NCBI GenBank assembly: GCA_038747545.1
Contig: JBCDJT010000100.1
Span: 1 to 18,496 of the forward strand
Direction: 5' to 3'
Length of the DNA: 18,496 bases
DNA from: JBCCMF01 sp038747545
GTDB taxonomy: Bacteria > Bacteroidota > Rhodothermia > Rhodothermales > JBCCMF01
In this document: positions 1 to 8,228 of the stretch, one piece after another
Layout: every line of letters starts with the position of its first letter
Numbering within the stretch: position 1 is the first letter of the stretch
Program-made: the position numbers and the translations under genes
The notes under the pieces: generated by a model
What the model saw: only the letters and a program-made list of their open reading frames with translations
Database searches by the model: none
What the model was told of the DNA's origin: nothing

Positions 1-963
1 ATCCCGCTCTTTGCGCGGAATGGTAGCGTCTACGCCCCGCAGGTGATGGTCCCTTATGTTGACCTAGGAACGGATCAGAAGATACTTGTCCGCACAGAGC
101 ACATCGCCCACGATGGTGTTGAGGCCGTCGCCGTGAACCGCCTCCACATCTACACGCCCATCAGTGGCTCGATGCAATACATGCACCTCGTGTATGAGCG
201 CTATGTAAATGCTGCTACGCGAGCCGATACATGGACATGGCGCGGCATGTGGGTTGCTACGCGCACAGGATACCGAGCCTTCGTCGATGTGGAGCTGGTA
301 GCCGTCGATTGGACCGAACTTGACTTTGCGGTTAAGGAAACAGGCAAGCCCGACTTTTCTGGAGGCGTTGCGCACGGGTATCAAGAGCTATTCGCCCCGC
401 TGATTGCGCTCGTCGATGGCGCGCTCGTCAACGTCTTCAGTACACAGACATGGTATGAGTGCGAGACATTCGCCATGGTGGATAAGACGAACATTTTGGA
501 GCAGGGTAATGCTGCCGGAGTTGTACGTGCGGTGTTGCGCTCCATGATTGACGTCGCGCCGGGGCGTGTGGATTTCCGCAACCGTCTCGTTCACTCGGGC
601 ACATGGACGATTAACGGCCTCTATCTTGGCATGATAGCACAGGATCGCGTCAACGATAATGGTGCTGTAGTATCTCGGATGATTGACGACCAGAACTACG
701 CCGACACGGACGTAAGCGATGCTGGGGCTCAGATCATTCTTGATGGTGCCGAGCAGATCTCACTGATTTCGGATCGTCTTGGTCTGAATGTGACGATGCG
801 CGTAAGCGATGTGAGTAACCCTCAGCTCGCACGCCATGCACTGGCCCAGAGGGTCGCCGAGCACACGAAGGTGTACATTGGCATGGTAGGCGTGGACACG
901 ATTGTGTACGCGAGCCAGCCGCTCGAATGGAAAGCCCAGTGGGAGTTCAATAAGCTGAACTGA
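1..963 (+). CDS. Hypothetical protein, 5'-partial, possibly phage structural
   Basis: The reading frame is open from base 1 and stops with TGA at 961-963, so the gene begins left of the window. The ATG at 43 is only the first internal methionine. At least 320 residues are visible. I do not recognise the family. The protein has no signal peptide, no membrane segment and no catalytic motif that I can name. It is mixed polar and aromatic, with WTW and tyrosine-rich stretches and a mostly beta-like pattern, as in virion or tail-associated proteins; that is a guess from composition only. Codon use is clearly more AT-rich (many TAT, ATT, GAT, GGT and GTA codons) than in the strongly GC3-biased genes from about 1050 onward, which suggests horizontal acquisition. 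It converges on a truncated response regulator with only a 54-base gap. Confidence 0.6.
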   Translation: MPLFARNGSVYAPQVMVPYVDLGTDQKILVRTEHIAHDGVEAVAVNRLHIYTPISGSMQYMHLVYERYVNAATRADTWTWRGMWVATRTGYRAFVDVELVAVDWTELDFAVKETGKPDFSGGVAHGYQELFAPLIALVDGALVNVFSTQTWYECETFAMVDKTNILEQGNAAGVVRAVLRSMIDVAPGRVDFRNRLVHSGTWTINGLYLGMIAQDRVNDNGAVVSRMIDDQNYADTDVSDAGAQIILDGAEQISLISDRLGLNVTMRVSDVSNPQLARHALAQRVAEHTKVYIGMVGVDTIVYASQPLEWKAQWEFNKLN

Positions 964-996
964 GCGTGTGGCGGGGTGTCAAGCTCCGGGAACGCC

Positions 997-1050
997 ATAC
1001 CCCGATTTATTTCCGGTTCACTGCCGAATTATTTCGCGGCGGTATACGCC
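997..1050. other. Putative junction or attachment-like sequence with imperfect repeats
   Basis: Base composition changes here from the AT-richer left segment to GC-rich host-like DNA. Two imperfect direct repeats, GATTTATTTCCGG (1004-1016) and GAATTATTTCGCGG (1026-1039), lie 22 bases apart. Next to them is a short dyad, GGCG-gTATA-CGCC (1038-1050). The sequence also reads as a rough inverted repeat, with ATACC-type ends at 997-1001 and at about 1042-1046. The response regulator on the minus strand loses its conserved sequence in this same interval. Repeats plus truncation are what a recombinase crossover site or an element end could look like, but no integrase or transposase is visible, so this is an inference. 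Confidence 0.3.
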
Positions 1051-1929
1051 CCCGGCAAGGTCATAGATGGGGCGGTTGGTGGCACAAACGAGCCGCACCT
1101 CCACCGGGCGCGCGTCCAGCGAGCCCACCCGCGTCACGGCGCGGCGCTCTAGCACCGTAAGCAGCTTGTTTTGCAGTTCGAGCGGGATGTTGCCGATCTC
1201 GTCGAGGAAGAGGGTCCCGCCCGAGGCTGCCTCGAACGGCCCTTGGCGGTCGTGGTCGGCGCCAGTGAAGGCGCCCTTGGTGTGACCGAACAGCTCGCTC
1301 TCGAACAGGCTGGCGGTGACGGCCCCAAGGTCTACGCTGACGAACGGGCCATCGGCGCGGTGCGAGCGCGCGTGGAGCCGCCGGGCAATAAGCTCTTTGC
1401 CGGTGCCGTGCTCGCCCAGGACCAGCACGTTGGCATCGGTGGCAGCTACCTTGTCGAGGGTGGCGAAGACCGCCTGCATCGCTGGGCTCTCGCCAATGAT
1501 GGCAAACGGTTCAGCAGCAGGCTCGGGCAGTAGAGCGGGCTGCTGCTGCCGCGTCTTGCGCACGCGGATGGCAGCCTGTACCGACTGTACCAAGCGCTCG
1601 TTGGACCACGGCTTTACGATGAAGTCGGCGGCGCCTGCTTTCATGGCGGCCACAGCCTTATCTACGTCGCCGTAGGCCGTCATCATAATGACGACGGTCT
1701 CGGGGCTGAGTGTGCGCAGCCGTTCCAGCCACTGAAAGCCCTCGGCCCCATCCGAGGCGCCCTGCGTAAAGTTCATGTCGAGCAGCGCCACATCGTAGGT
1801 CGTGCGCTCCACGAGCGCAGGCAGCGCTGCCGGATCGGTGGCGGTGTGTACCGCGTCGTCCTGGTCTTTCAGCAGGAGCCGCAGCGCGGTCAAGACTTCG
1901 CGGTTATCATCGACGACAAGAATAGGCAT
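1018..1929 (-). pseudogene. Sigma-54-dependent NtrC-type response regulator, C-terminally truncated
   Basis: Residues 1-120 form a receiver domain with the acidic pair D7/D8, phospho-acceptor D51, T84 and K106. A linker leads into a sigma-54 AAA+ domain with Walker A GEHGTGKE (172-179), the sigma-54 contact loop GAFTGA (219-224), Walker B TLFLDEIG (239-246) and sensor-I-like CATNR (282-286). The reading frame stops at residue 303, just after the point where the family has an F-R-x-D-L-x-Y-R motif; here it reads VYRREII and then ends. Family members usually have about 440-480 residues, so the end of the AAA+ domain, sensor II and the Fis-type helix-turn-helix are gone. Without a DNA-binding domain it cannot be a normal enhancer-binding activator. 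The loss coincides with the compositional boundary. It is divergent from the hydrolase-permease operon, which its intact form may have controlled. No partner histidine kinase is in the window. Confidence 0.85.
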
Positions 1930-2250
1930 GGTCTAAATCAGTTCAGGCCGTTCAGAGCGCACCACACCACTCTAGTTTGTCATCCCTCGGCTTTGGCCTA
2001 TGGCCGCCGCTCGGGATGACACCCTCAGAAGGCATCAGCTATAAATACCACATGGGTGCTAACAGCCACGCTACGCACATCCGCTGCTAGAGTTGACGTG
2101 TGCGCCTCCGCCCAGCTCCAGTGTGCGCTTTCGCCCACCTGCACACCACAACATCGGCTTTTTTGCTTGTTTAGCGCGATGCTGGTCGATTGGTATGCGA
2201 CTTGACCCTCGTGGTACAGCAGCCGCATCCCACCTCATTTCCGCAGCCAC
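1930..2250. other. Divergent intergenic region without a convincing gene
   Basis: This 321-base spacer separates the truncated regulator (minus) from the serine hydrolase (plus), so it should hold the start signals of both. It carries the palindrome at 1978-2021. Small reading frames on the minus strand at 2025-2228 and 2071-2271 have no recognisable product and look like chance. ATGACA (2016-2021) and TATAAA (2040-2045) are 18 bases apart on the plus strand, but the first overlaps the palindrome and the pair is far (about 205 bases) from the next start codon. I see no clear promoter. Confidence 0.5.
1978..2021. repeat. REP-like palindrome with GTCATCCC arms
   Basis: Nine-base perfect arms, TGTCATCCC (1978-1986) and GGGATGACA (2013-2021), enclose a loop that holds a second small palindrome, GGCC-TAT-GGCC (1995-2005). 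Read on the minus strand it begins GTCATCCCGAGCG, which resembles a class of short dispersed intergenic palindromes (GTCATCC(C/T)GAGCG...) that I recall from many GC-rich bacteria. That recollection is not a database result. It sits between divergent genes, so it is less likely to be a simple transcription terminator and more likely a dispersed repeat. Confidence 0.55.
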
Positions 2251-3351
2251 ATGACCCAGCGTCACCCCCATCTCCTCTGGACCTTGCTCCTCGCTACTGG
2301 GGTGGTGGTTTGTGCGCTAGCGCCGCCCCAGGCAGCCTCGGCCAAGGCGACGACAAGCGACCTCGTGGCTCGCGTTAACGCTTACGTCGAGCAGATACAG
2401 GCAACGTACGGCATCCCTGGCATCGCGCTGGCCATCGTGAAAAACGGTGAGGTCGTGTACAAAGACCACCACGGCTATGCCAACCTGGAACACCAGGTAC
2501 CCGTCACGGAGGCGTCGATCTTTCGCCTCTACTCGCTCAGCAAAGTCATGGTTGCTGTCAGCATTTTCCAGCTGATTGAAGAGGGGCAGCTTTCCCTGGA
2601 AGCCCCCATCGGGACCTACCTCCCCGACGTACCCGAGGGATGGCGTGGCGTCCAGGTCCAGCACCTGCTGACGCACTCGTCGGGGCTCCCCGATGTGGTG
2701 GGGCGCACGCCGCAGGAGTTGCAGGACTATAGCGAGGCCGACGCCCTCGCCCGCGTTGTGGCGCTGCCTGTTACGTCTGCGCCGGGCCGCACCTTCGACT
2801 ACAACCAGACCAACTTCTGGCTGCTGCAGCGCCTCATCGAAACCATCACGGGCACCTCCCTGCACGAGGCGGTCATTGGGGAGCAGTTTCCCAAGGCCAA
2901 CGCGGCGCACGTCTTCTTCTCCACCGATTCTCGCGATGTCATCCGGCATCGTGCTACGCCGTACTTTCCGTTTCTCAAAGGCACGCTCACCATCGACCAT
3001 CCGCACACCAGCGGAACGTACCTGAATGCGGCCAGCGGACTGCACCTGCGCCTGGATGACCTGATCGGCTGGGACCGCCGCTTCCGCAACGGCGAGTTGC
3101 TCAATGCAGCCAGCAAGGAACGCATGTGGGCGCCATTTGCCTACACGGCGTCTGATGACCTGTTCACGCATAGCGGCAATCGGATCGCTTTCAACGACGG
3201 CCACGGCTACGGCTTCTCGGGGTCGCTCTCTACGATCTACTACACCTTCCCAGACGAAGACCTTAGCATCATCTTCCTGTCGAACGGCCTCTCCACGTTA
3301 TACAACATGAAGGCCATGATCCTAGACCTCGCCGCGCTGACTACCGAATAA
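2251..3351 (+). CDS. Secreted serine hydrolase, beta-lactamase/PBP-like (family S12 type)
   Basis: This 366-residue protein has a signal peptide (hydrophobic stretch 8-23, small residues AASA before about residue 31), so it probably acts in the periplasm or at the outer surface. The penicillin-binding fold is shown by the SLSK catalytic motif (S95, K98), the following helix IFQLIEEGQLSLEAPI (105-120) and the conserved HLLTHSSGL (138-146). The tyrosine motif is Y184-N-Q rather than the commoner Y-x-N. The third, KTG-equivalent element (HxG in many relatives) is not clear; a GHGYGFSG stretch at 317-324 is the best candidate. The family includes esterases, D-aminopeptidases and carboxypeptidases, so the substrate cannot be named. 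It is the first gene of a likely operon, 19 bases before the first permease. There is no Shine-Dalgarno sequence before the ATG, and the start was chosen because it gives a proper signal peptide. Confidence 0.9.
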   Translation: MTQRHPHLLWTLLLATGVVVCALAPPQAASAKATTSDLVARVNAYVEQIQATYGIPGIALAIVKNGEVVYKDHHGYANLEHQVPVTEASIFRLYSLSKVMVAVSIFQLIEEGQLSLEAPIGTYLPDVPEGWRGVQVQHLLTHSSGLPDVVGRTPQELQDYSEADALARVVALPVTSAPGRTFDYNQTNFWLLQRLIETITGTSLHEAVIGEQFPKANAAHVFFSTDSRDVIRHRATPYFPFLKGTLTIDHPHTSGTYLNAASGLHLRLDDLIGWDRRFRNGELLNAASKERMWAPFAYTASDDLFTHSGNRIAFNDGHGYGFSGSLSTIYYTFPDEDLSIIFLSNGLSTLYNMKAMILDLAALTTE

Positions 3352-3370
3352 CGTTTGCCGCTACACCGCT

Positions 3371-5767
3371 ATGCTTCACAACCAGATTAAGATCGCCATC
3401 CGCGCCTTGATGAAGCGCCCCGGGCTGACCAGCATAAATGTGCTCGGGCTGGCGACAGGGCTCGCGTGCTGCTTGCTCATCGGGCTCTACCTGCTGAGCG
3501 AGTGGCAGTTCGACCGCTTCCACGAGAAGCGCGACCGCATCGTCTACATCGCCCCGAATGCATCGCTGAACGGGGCGCCTGCGGTGGCGTGGTGGTCGGC
3601 ACCGGGGCCGCTGGGGCCGCTGATGCAGGCCGAAGTCCCCGATGTAGAGCAGTTTGTGCGCGTCTACGCCGATGCCGCCATCCTGGGCACAGGCACCACG
3701 CGGCACTTCTTCGACAACCTCGCCTTCGTGGACGAGCCCTTCTTCGACTTCTTCGACCTGCTCTTCGTCCTCGGCAACCCCGCCACGGCGCTCACCGCCC
3801 CCGGCGGCCTCGTGCTCACCGCCACTTCGGCCAACCTGCTCTTTGGCGAGGCCAACCCGATGGGCCAGCCCGTCACCATCGACGCCGAGCACACGCTCAC
3901 CGTCACAGGCGTCATCGCCGACCCGCCTCCCAATACGCACTTCCAGCACGGCGCCTATGTGCCGATGGCGTACCAGCAGCAGCATGGCCCGGAGTGGCTG
4001 CTGGAGAGCTGGGGCAACGCGGCTACGTTTACCTACCTGATGCTTAGGCCTGGAGTAGACCTCGACGCGATGCATGCGACCATCGACGAGGCCACGCGGC
4101 CCATCAACGAGATGCTCTCGCAGGCGGGCTTGCAGTATGAGATGCGCGCTGAGCGGTTTGCCGACCTGCACCTGTTTTCCGAGCGCTTTGCTCAGGAGAC
4201 CACGGCGCGGCGGCGCAACCTGTACCTGTTTGCGGGCATTGCCGTCTTCATCTTGCTGATTGCGGGCATCAACTTCGTCAACCTGTCTACGGCGCGGTCG
4301 CTGGAGCGGGCAAAGGAAGTGGGCATCCGCAAGGTGGCGGGCGCTGAGCGGGGCGTACTGGTGCGGCAGTTCCTGCTTGAGTCGGTGGTGACAGCGATGC
4401 TGGCCCTGGCGTTGGGGCTGGTCCTCGCCGAGGTGCTGCTGCCCGCCTTCGAGCTGGTGGCAGGACGCGCCGTGCTGCCGTCGCTGCTGACCCAGCCTGC
4501 TGTCCTCTTCGGCTTTGCGGCGGCCGCGCTCACCGTGGGCGTGCTGGCCGGAAGCTATCCAGCCTTTGTGCTCTCGCGGTTTGCCCCGTCGCAGGTGTTG
4601 AAGGGCTCCTTCCGCCGCTCCAAACAGGGGCACGGCGTGCGGCGGGCCTTGGTGGTGGCGCAGTTCACGATCTCTATCGCGCTGATCGGCGCCACGGCTG
4701 TCGTGCAGCAGCAGTTGGCGTACGTGCAGCAGCAGGACCTCGGCTTCGCGCAGGAACAGATGCTCACCATCGACTTTGGGCGCAACGCGGAGGTCATTGC
4801 GCAGCTGCCGTCGATCAAGGCCGCCCTGACCCAGGTGCCAGGCGTGCGCGGCGCGGCGGGGTCATCGGCGGTGCCCGGCACACGCTACAACTCGGCGATT
4901 GCGACCCTGCAGCGGGCGGACCAGTCGGAGGTTGACGAGATCGTGGTGACGTACGCGGTAGACCACGACTTCCAGGACGTGTACGGCTTGGAGATGGTAG
5001 CCGGCCGTGGCTTTGACGCAGCCCGCACGGCCGACGCCGATGCCGCCATGCTGGTCAACGAGGCGCTGGTGCGCGACCTGGGGTACAGCGATCCGCAGAA
5101 CGCGCTGGGCAGCACGTTCCAGCACTGGGGCGCAGCAGGCACCATCGTAGGCGTCTTCCGCGACTTCAACTACCAGTCGCTGCGCGGCCGGATACAGCCG
5201 ATGGCGCTCCGCGTCAACGACGGCTTCGGCCAGCGCTTCCTCTCGCTCCCGCTCGCCACCGCCGATGTCCAGCGGACGGTGCAAGCGCTCGAAGCCGAGT
5301 GGAACGCGCTCGTGCCGCACTACCCGTTCCTCTACAGCTTCCTCGACGACCGCTTCGATGCCCTCTACCGCGACGAGCAACAGTTCGGACGGCTGTTCTT
5401 CGCCTTCGCCGTGCTCGCCATCTTCATCGCGTGCCTAGGGCTGTTCGGCCTCGCCACGTACACCACGCAGCAGCGCACCAAGGAAATCGGCGTGCGCAAG
5501 GTGCTCGGCGCTACCGTGCCCGGCCTACTGGTGCTGCTTTCGAAAGACTTCCTCCGGCTGGTGCTGATCGCGCTTGGCGTAGCGGCCCCCATCATATGGC
5601 TCGCTAGCACTTCGTGGCTCGATGGCTTCGCCTACCGCATGCCGCTTGGCCCCAGCGTCTTCCTGCTCGCAGGCGGCCTCGCCCTCGGCATTGCCGTGCT
5701 CACGGTGAGCTACCAGGCCTTCCGCACCGCCAACGCCAACCCCGCCGACGCGCTGCGCTACGAATAG
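3371..5767 (+). CDS. ABC transporter permease, FtsX/MacB type (copy 1)
   Basis: This 798-residue membrane protein has the eight-helix, two-repeat arrangement common in Bacteroidota. TM1 is at about 21-43, followed by a large MacB-like periplasmic domain (about 45-280). TM2 to TM4 (about 283-305, 338-360, 380-400) surround the first cytoplasmic coupling motif KEVGIRKVAGA (about 316-326). TM5 (about 425-447) is followed by a second periplasmic domain (about 448-670), then TM6 to TM8 (about 672-782) around the second motif TKEIGVRKVLGA (about 703-714). It ends in NPADALRYE. MacB-type permeases do not import; they couple ATP hydrolysis in the cytoplasm to movement of the periplasmic domains, driving efflux or lipoprotein and peptide handling. 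No ATPase gene is in the window, so the partner must be encoded elsewhere. The gene lies between the serine hydrolase (19 bases) and a paralogous permease (43 bases). Confidence 0.93.
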   Translation: MLHNQIKIAIRALMKRPGLTSINVLGLATGLACCLLIGLYLLSEWQFDRFHEKRDRIVYIAPNASLNGAPAVAWWSAPGPLGPLMQAEVPDVEQFVRVYADAAILGTGTTRHFFDNLAFVDEPFFDFFDLLFVLGNPATALTAPGGLVLTATSANLLFGEANPMGQPVTIDAEHTLTVTGVIADPPPNTHFQHGAYVPMAYQQQHGPEWLLESWGNAATFTYLMLRPGVDLDAMHATIDEATRPINEMLSQAGLQYEMRAERFADLHLFSERFAQETTARRRNLYLFAGIAVFILLIAGINFVNLSTARSLERAKEVGIRKVAGAERGVLVRQFLLESVVTAMLALALGLVLAEVLLPAFELVAGRAVLPSLLTQPAVLFGFAAAALTVGVLAGSYPAFVLSRFAPSQVLKGSFRRSKQGHGVRRALVVAQFTISIALIGATAVVQQQLAYVQQQDLGFAQEQMLTIDFGRNAEVIAQLPSIKAALTQVPGVRGAAGSSAVPGTRYNSAIATLQRADQSEVDEIVVTYAVDHDFQDVYGLEMVAGRGFDAARTADADAAMLVNEALVRDLGYSDPQNALGSTFQHWGAAGTIVGVFRDFNYQSLRGRIQPMALRVNDGFGQRFLSLPLATADVQRTVQALEAEWNALVPHYPFLYSFLDDRFDALYRDEQQFGRLFFAFAVLAIFIACLGLFGLATYTTQQRTKEIGVRKVLGATVPGLLVLLSKDFLRLVLIALGVAAPIIWLASTSWLDGFAYRMPLGPSVFLLAGGLALGIAVLTVSYQAFRTANANPADALRYE

Positions 5768-5810
5768 CCGCCCCTCGCTTCTCCTCACGCTTCCTCCTTC
5801 GACTAAACCG

Positions 5811-8228
5811 ATGCTGAAAAACTACGTCACCACCGCCTGGCGCAATCTCCGCAAACGCGCAGGCTTTGCTGCCATCAACGTGCTGGGCTTGGCCGTGGGG
5901 CTGGCCTGCTGCCTGCTGATCGGCCTGTACATTGTGGACGAGCTGAGCTTTGATCGCTTCCACGAGCACGGCGAGCGCATCTACCGGATGAAGTACACGT
6001 GGTCGAACCTTGACGAGACCCCGTCCCCCGACCACTTCGCCGTGTGGGGCTCCGCGGCACCGGGCCCGCTGTTGAAAGCCGAGTTCCCCGAGGTGGAGCA
6101 GGTGGTGCGCTTCTCAGGTCAGCACCGGCTGCTCTTGCGCTATGAGGAGCGGACGTTTCAGGAGGAAAACTACCTCTACGCCGACTCAACCTTCTTCGAG
6201 GTCTTCAGCTTCCCGCTGCTGCGCGGCAACCCGGACCATGCGTTGGCTGGCGTGAACAGCATTATCCTCACCGAGAGCGCAGCCCAACGCTATTTCGGCG
6301 AGGCCGACCCCATGGGGCAAACGATGCTGGCCTACAATGAGGTTGATCTCACCGTGACGGGCATCATGGCCGATGTACCCTCGCAGTCGCATATCCAGTT
6401 TGATATGGTGATCTCGATGCGCACCTTCGAGGACGATGCCCCCGATTACATGTTTGAAAGTTGGGGCTACGTCGACTTCTTCACCTACGTCTTGCTACGC
6501 CCCGACGCCGATGTCGAAGCCTTCCAGGCGCAGATGCCCGCCTTCGTAGACCGCCACTACGGCGAAGCGTTGCGCAGCCAGAGCCCGCCCCAGAACGTCC
6601 ATCTCCGCTTCGAGCCGATGTACGAGGCCTACTTGGCGCCTACCCGGGGCCGCAAGATGGGGCCGCAGGGCAACGCGAACAACCTGTACATCTTTGGCTG
6701 CATTGGGCTCTTCGTGCTGCTGATCGCTGGGATCAACTTCACCAACCTCTCCACGGCGCGTGCGGTGGAGCGCGCCCGTGAGGTGGGCGTGCGTAAGGTG
6801 GTGGGTGCTTATCGGCCTGCGCTCATCCGGCAGTTCTTGGCTGAGGCCGCACTGCTCGCGCTCACAGGCATGGCCCTCGCCCTTGTCATCGCCGAGGTGA
6901 GCCTGCCCGCGTTCCAAAGCCTGACGGGCAAAGCCATCCAGGGCAGCATCTTGCTCGACCCCAGCATCGTGGGCATCATGCTGATCATCACGCTCGTCGT
7001 GGGCGGTATGGCTGGCGCCTACCCGGCGCTCGTGCTCTCCGCCTACCGCCCGGTGGAAGTGCTTAAAGGCGCGTTCCAGACCTCAAGCAAAGGGCAGCGT
7101 CTGCGGCAGGGGCTCGTCGTGGTGCAGTTCGCCATCTCCATCGGCCTCATCGCCGCCACGCTCGTCGTCTTCCAGCAGCTCGGGTACCTGCAGAGCCAGC
7201 CGCTGGGCTTCCAAGCGGAGCAGCAGATCGTGCTTGACTTCGGGGCAGACAACCTTGTGCAGGACCAGCGCATCGCCATCCTCGACCGGTTCGAGGCCCA
7301 CCCCAACGTCGTCGCGGCGTCGGCCACGCGCAGCGTGCCGGGCGGCTACAACCCTGGCGCCGGCACCGATGTGGAGGTGCCAAGCGGCGCGATGGAGAAC
7401 CTGGGCAGCAACCTCTACGAAGTCGACTTCGGCTTCATGGAGCAGCTGGGGCTGGAGCTTGCAGCGGGGCGCTTCTTCACCCCCGCACTCGCTTCCGACT
7501 CCACGCAGGCCCTCATGGTGAACGAGTCGGCAGCCCGCTTCTTCGGCTACCCTACCCCCGCCGATCTCGTGGGCAAACGCTTCAGCCAGTGGGGGCGCGA
7601 CGGCGAAATCATTGGCGTCGTCAAGGACTTCAACTTCCACTCGCTCCACAACGACGTGTACCCGCTCTCTTTCCGCATCGCACCAGACAACACGGGGCTG
7701 TTTCTGCTAACGGTGAAGGCACAAGACATACCCGGGACGCTGGCAGACCTCGACCAGATCTGGCGTGAGGTGGCGCCGCACCGCCCGTTCCTCTACGACT
7801 TCCTCGACGACAGCTTTGCAGCGCTCTACGCCAGCGAGCAGCAGTTCGGGCGGCTGTTCGGCCTCTTCGCGGGCCTCGCCATCTTCATCGCCTGCCTCGG
7901 CCTCTTCGGCTTGGCCACCTTCACGGCCCAGCAGCGCACCAAGGAGGTGGGCGTACGCAAGGTGCTCGGCGCCACCGTGCCCGAGCTCATCCGGCTGCTC
8001 TCGGTAGACTTCCTCAAGCTGGTGGGCATCGCCTTCGCCGTCGCGGCCCCCTTGGCCTACTTCGGCATGCGCGAGTGGCTCAGCGGCTTTGCCTACCAGA
8101 CGTCGCTGGGCGTCGGCGTCTTCGTGCTCGCGGGTGGCTTGGCGCTGCTGATTGCGCTGGGCACGGTGGCGTATCAGGCGATCCGTGCCGCCACCGTCAA
8201 CCCGGTCGAGGCGCTGCGCTACGAGTGA
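5811..8228 (+). CDS. ABC transporter permease, FtsX/MacB type (copy 2)
   Basis: This 805-residue paralogue of the upstream gene has the same plan. TM1 is at about 21-43, the first periplasmic domain follows, and TM2 (about 290-312) precedes the motif REVGVRKVVGA (about 323-333). TM5 (about 430-452) leads to the second periplasmic domain, and three final helices surround TKEVGVRKVLGA (about 711-722). The tail is NPVEALRYE. The two copies are closest in the helices (LACCLLIGLY near residue 31, FIACLGLFGLAT near the end) and diverge most in the periplasmic domains. This suggests an old tandem duplication, with the two proteins possibly acting as a heterodimer. The start codon fits the family's usual M-(L/F)-(K/H)-N-(Y/Q) opening. 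The last 10 bases overlap the convergent metallo-hydrolase gene. Confidence 0.93.
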   Translation: MLKNYVTTAWRNLRKRAGFAAINVLGLAVGLACCLLIGLYIVDELSFDRFHEHGERIYRMKYTWSNLDETPSPDHFAVWGSAAPGPLLKAEFPEVEQVVRFSGQHRLLLRYEERTFQEENYLYADSTFFEVFSFPLLRGNPDHALAGVNSIILTESAAQRYFGEADPMGQTMLAYNEVDLTVTGIMADVPSQSHIQFDMVISMRTFEDDAPDYMFESWGYVDFFTYVLLRPDADVEAFQAQMPAFVDRHYGEALRSQSPPQNVHLRFEPMYEAYLAPTRGRKMGPQGNANNLYIFGCIGLFVLLIAGINFTNLSTARAVERAREVGVRKVVGAYRPALIRQFLAEAALLALTGMALALVIAEVSLPAFQSLTGKAIQGSILLDPSIVGIMLIITLVVGGMAGAYPALVLSAYRPVEVLKGAFQTSSKGQRLRQGLVVVQFAISIGLIAATLVVFQQLGYLQSQPLGFQAEQQIVLDFGADNLVQDQRIAILDRFEAHPNVVAASATRSVPGGYNPGAGTDVEVPSGAMENLGSNLYEVDFGFMEQLGLELAAGRFFTPALASDSTQALMVNESAARFFGYPTPADLVGKRFSQWGRDGEIIGVVKDFNFHSLHNDVYPLSFRIAPDNTGLFLLTVKAQDIPGTLADLDQIWREVAPHRPFLYDFLDDSFAALYASEQQFGRLFGLFAGLAIFIACLGLFGLATFTAQQRTKEVGVRKVLGATVPELIRLLSVDFLKLVGIAFAVAAPLAYFGMREWLSGFAYQTSLGVGVFVLAGGLALLIALGTVAYQAIRAATVNPVEALRYE

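Noticed and set aside
2016..2045. ATGACA-18-TATAAA as a sigma-70-like promoter for the serine hydrolase operon
   Set aside because: The -35-like part is the arm of the palindrome, the leader would be about 200 bases, and this phylum does not normally use that consensus. It is kept only as a note.
2317..3204. Minus-strand frame of 295 residues opposite the serine hydrolase
   Set aside because: It is a shadow of the plus-strand gene, with no recognisable motifs.
3341..4633. Long minus-strand open frame (430 residues) inside the first permease gene
   Set aside because: It is Arg, His and Gln-rich, has no domain, and lies antisense to a clearly conserved gene. Such frames are expected in GC-rich DNA.
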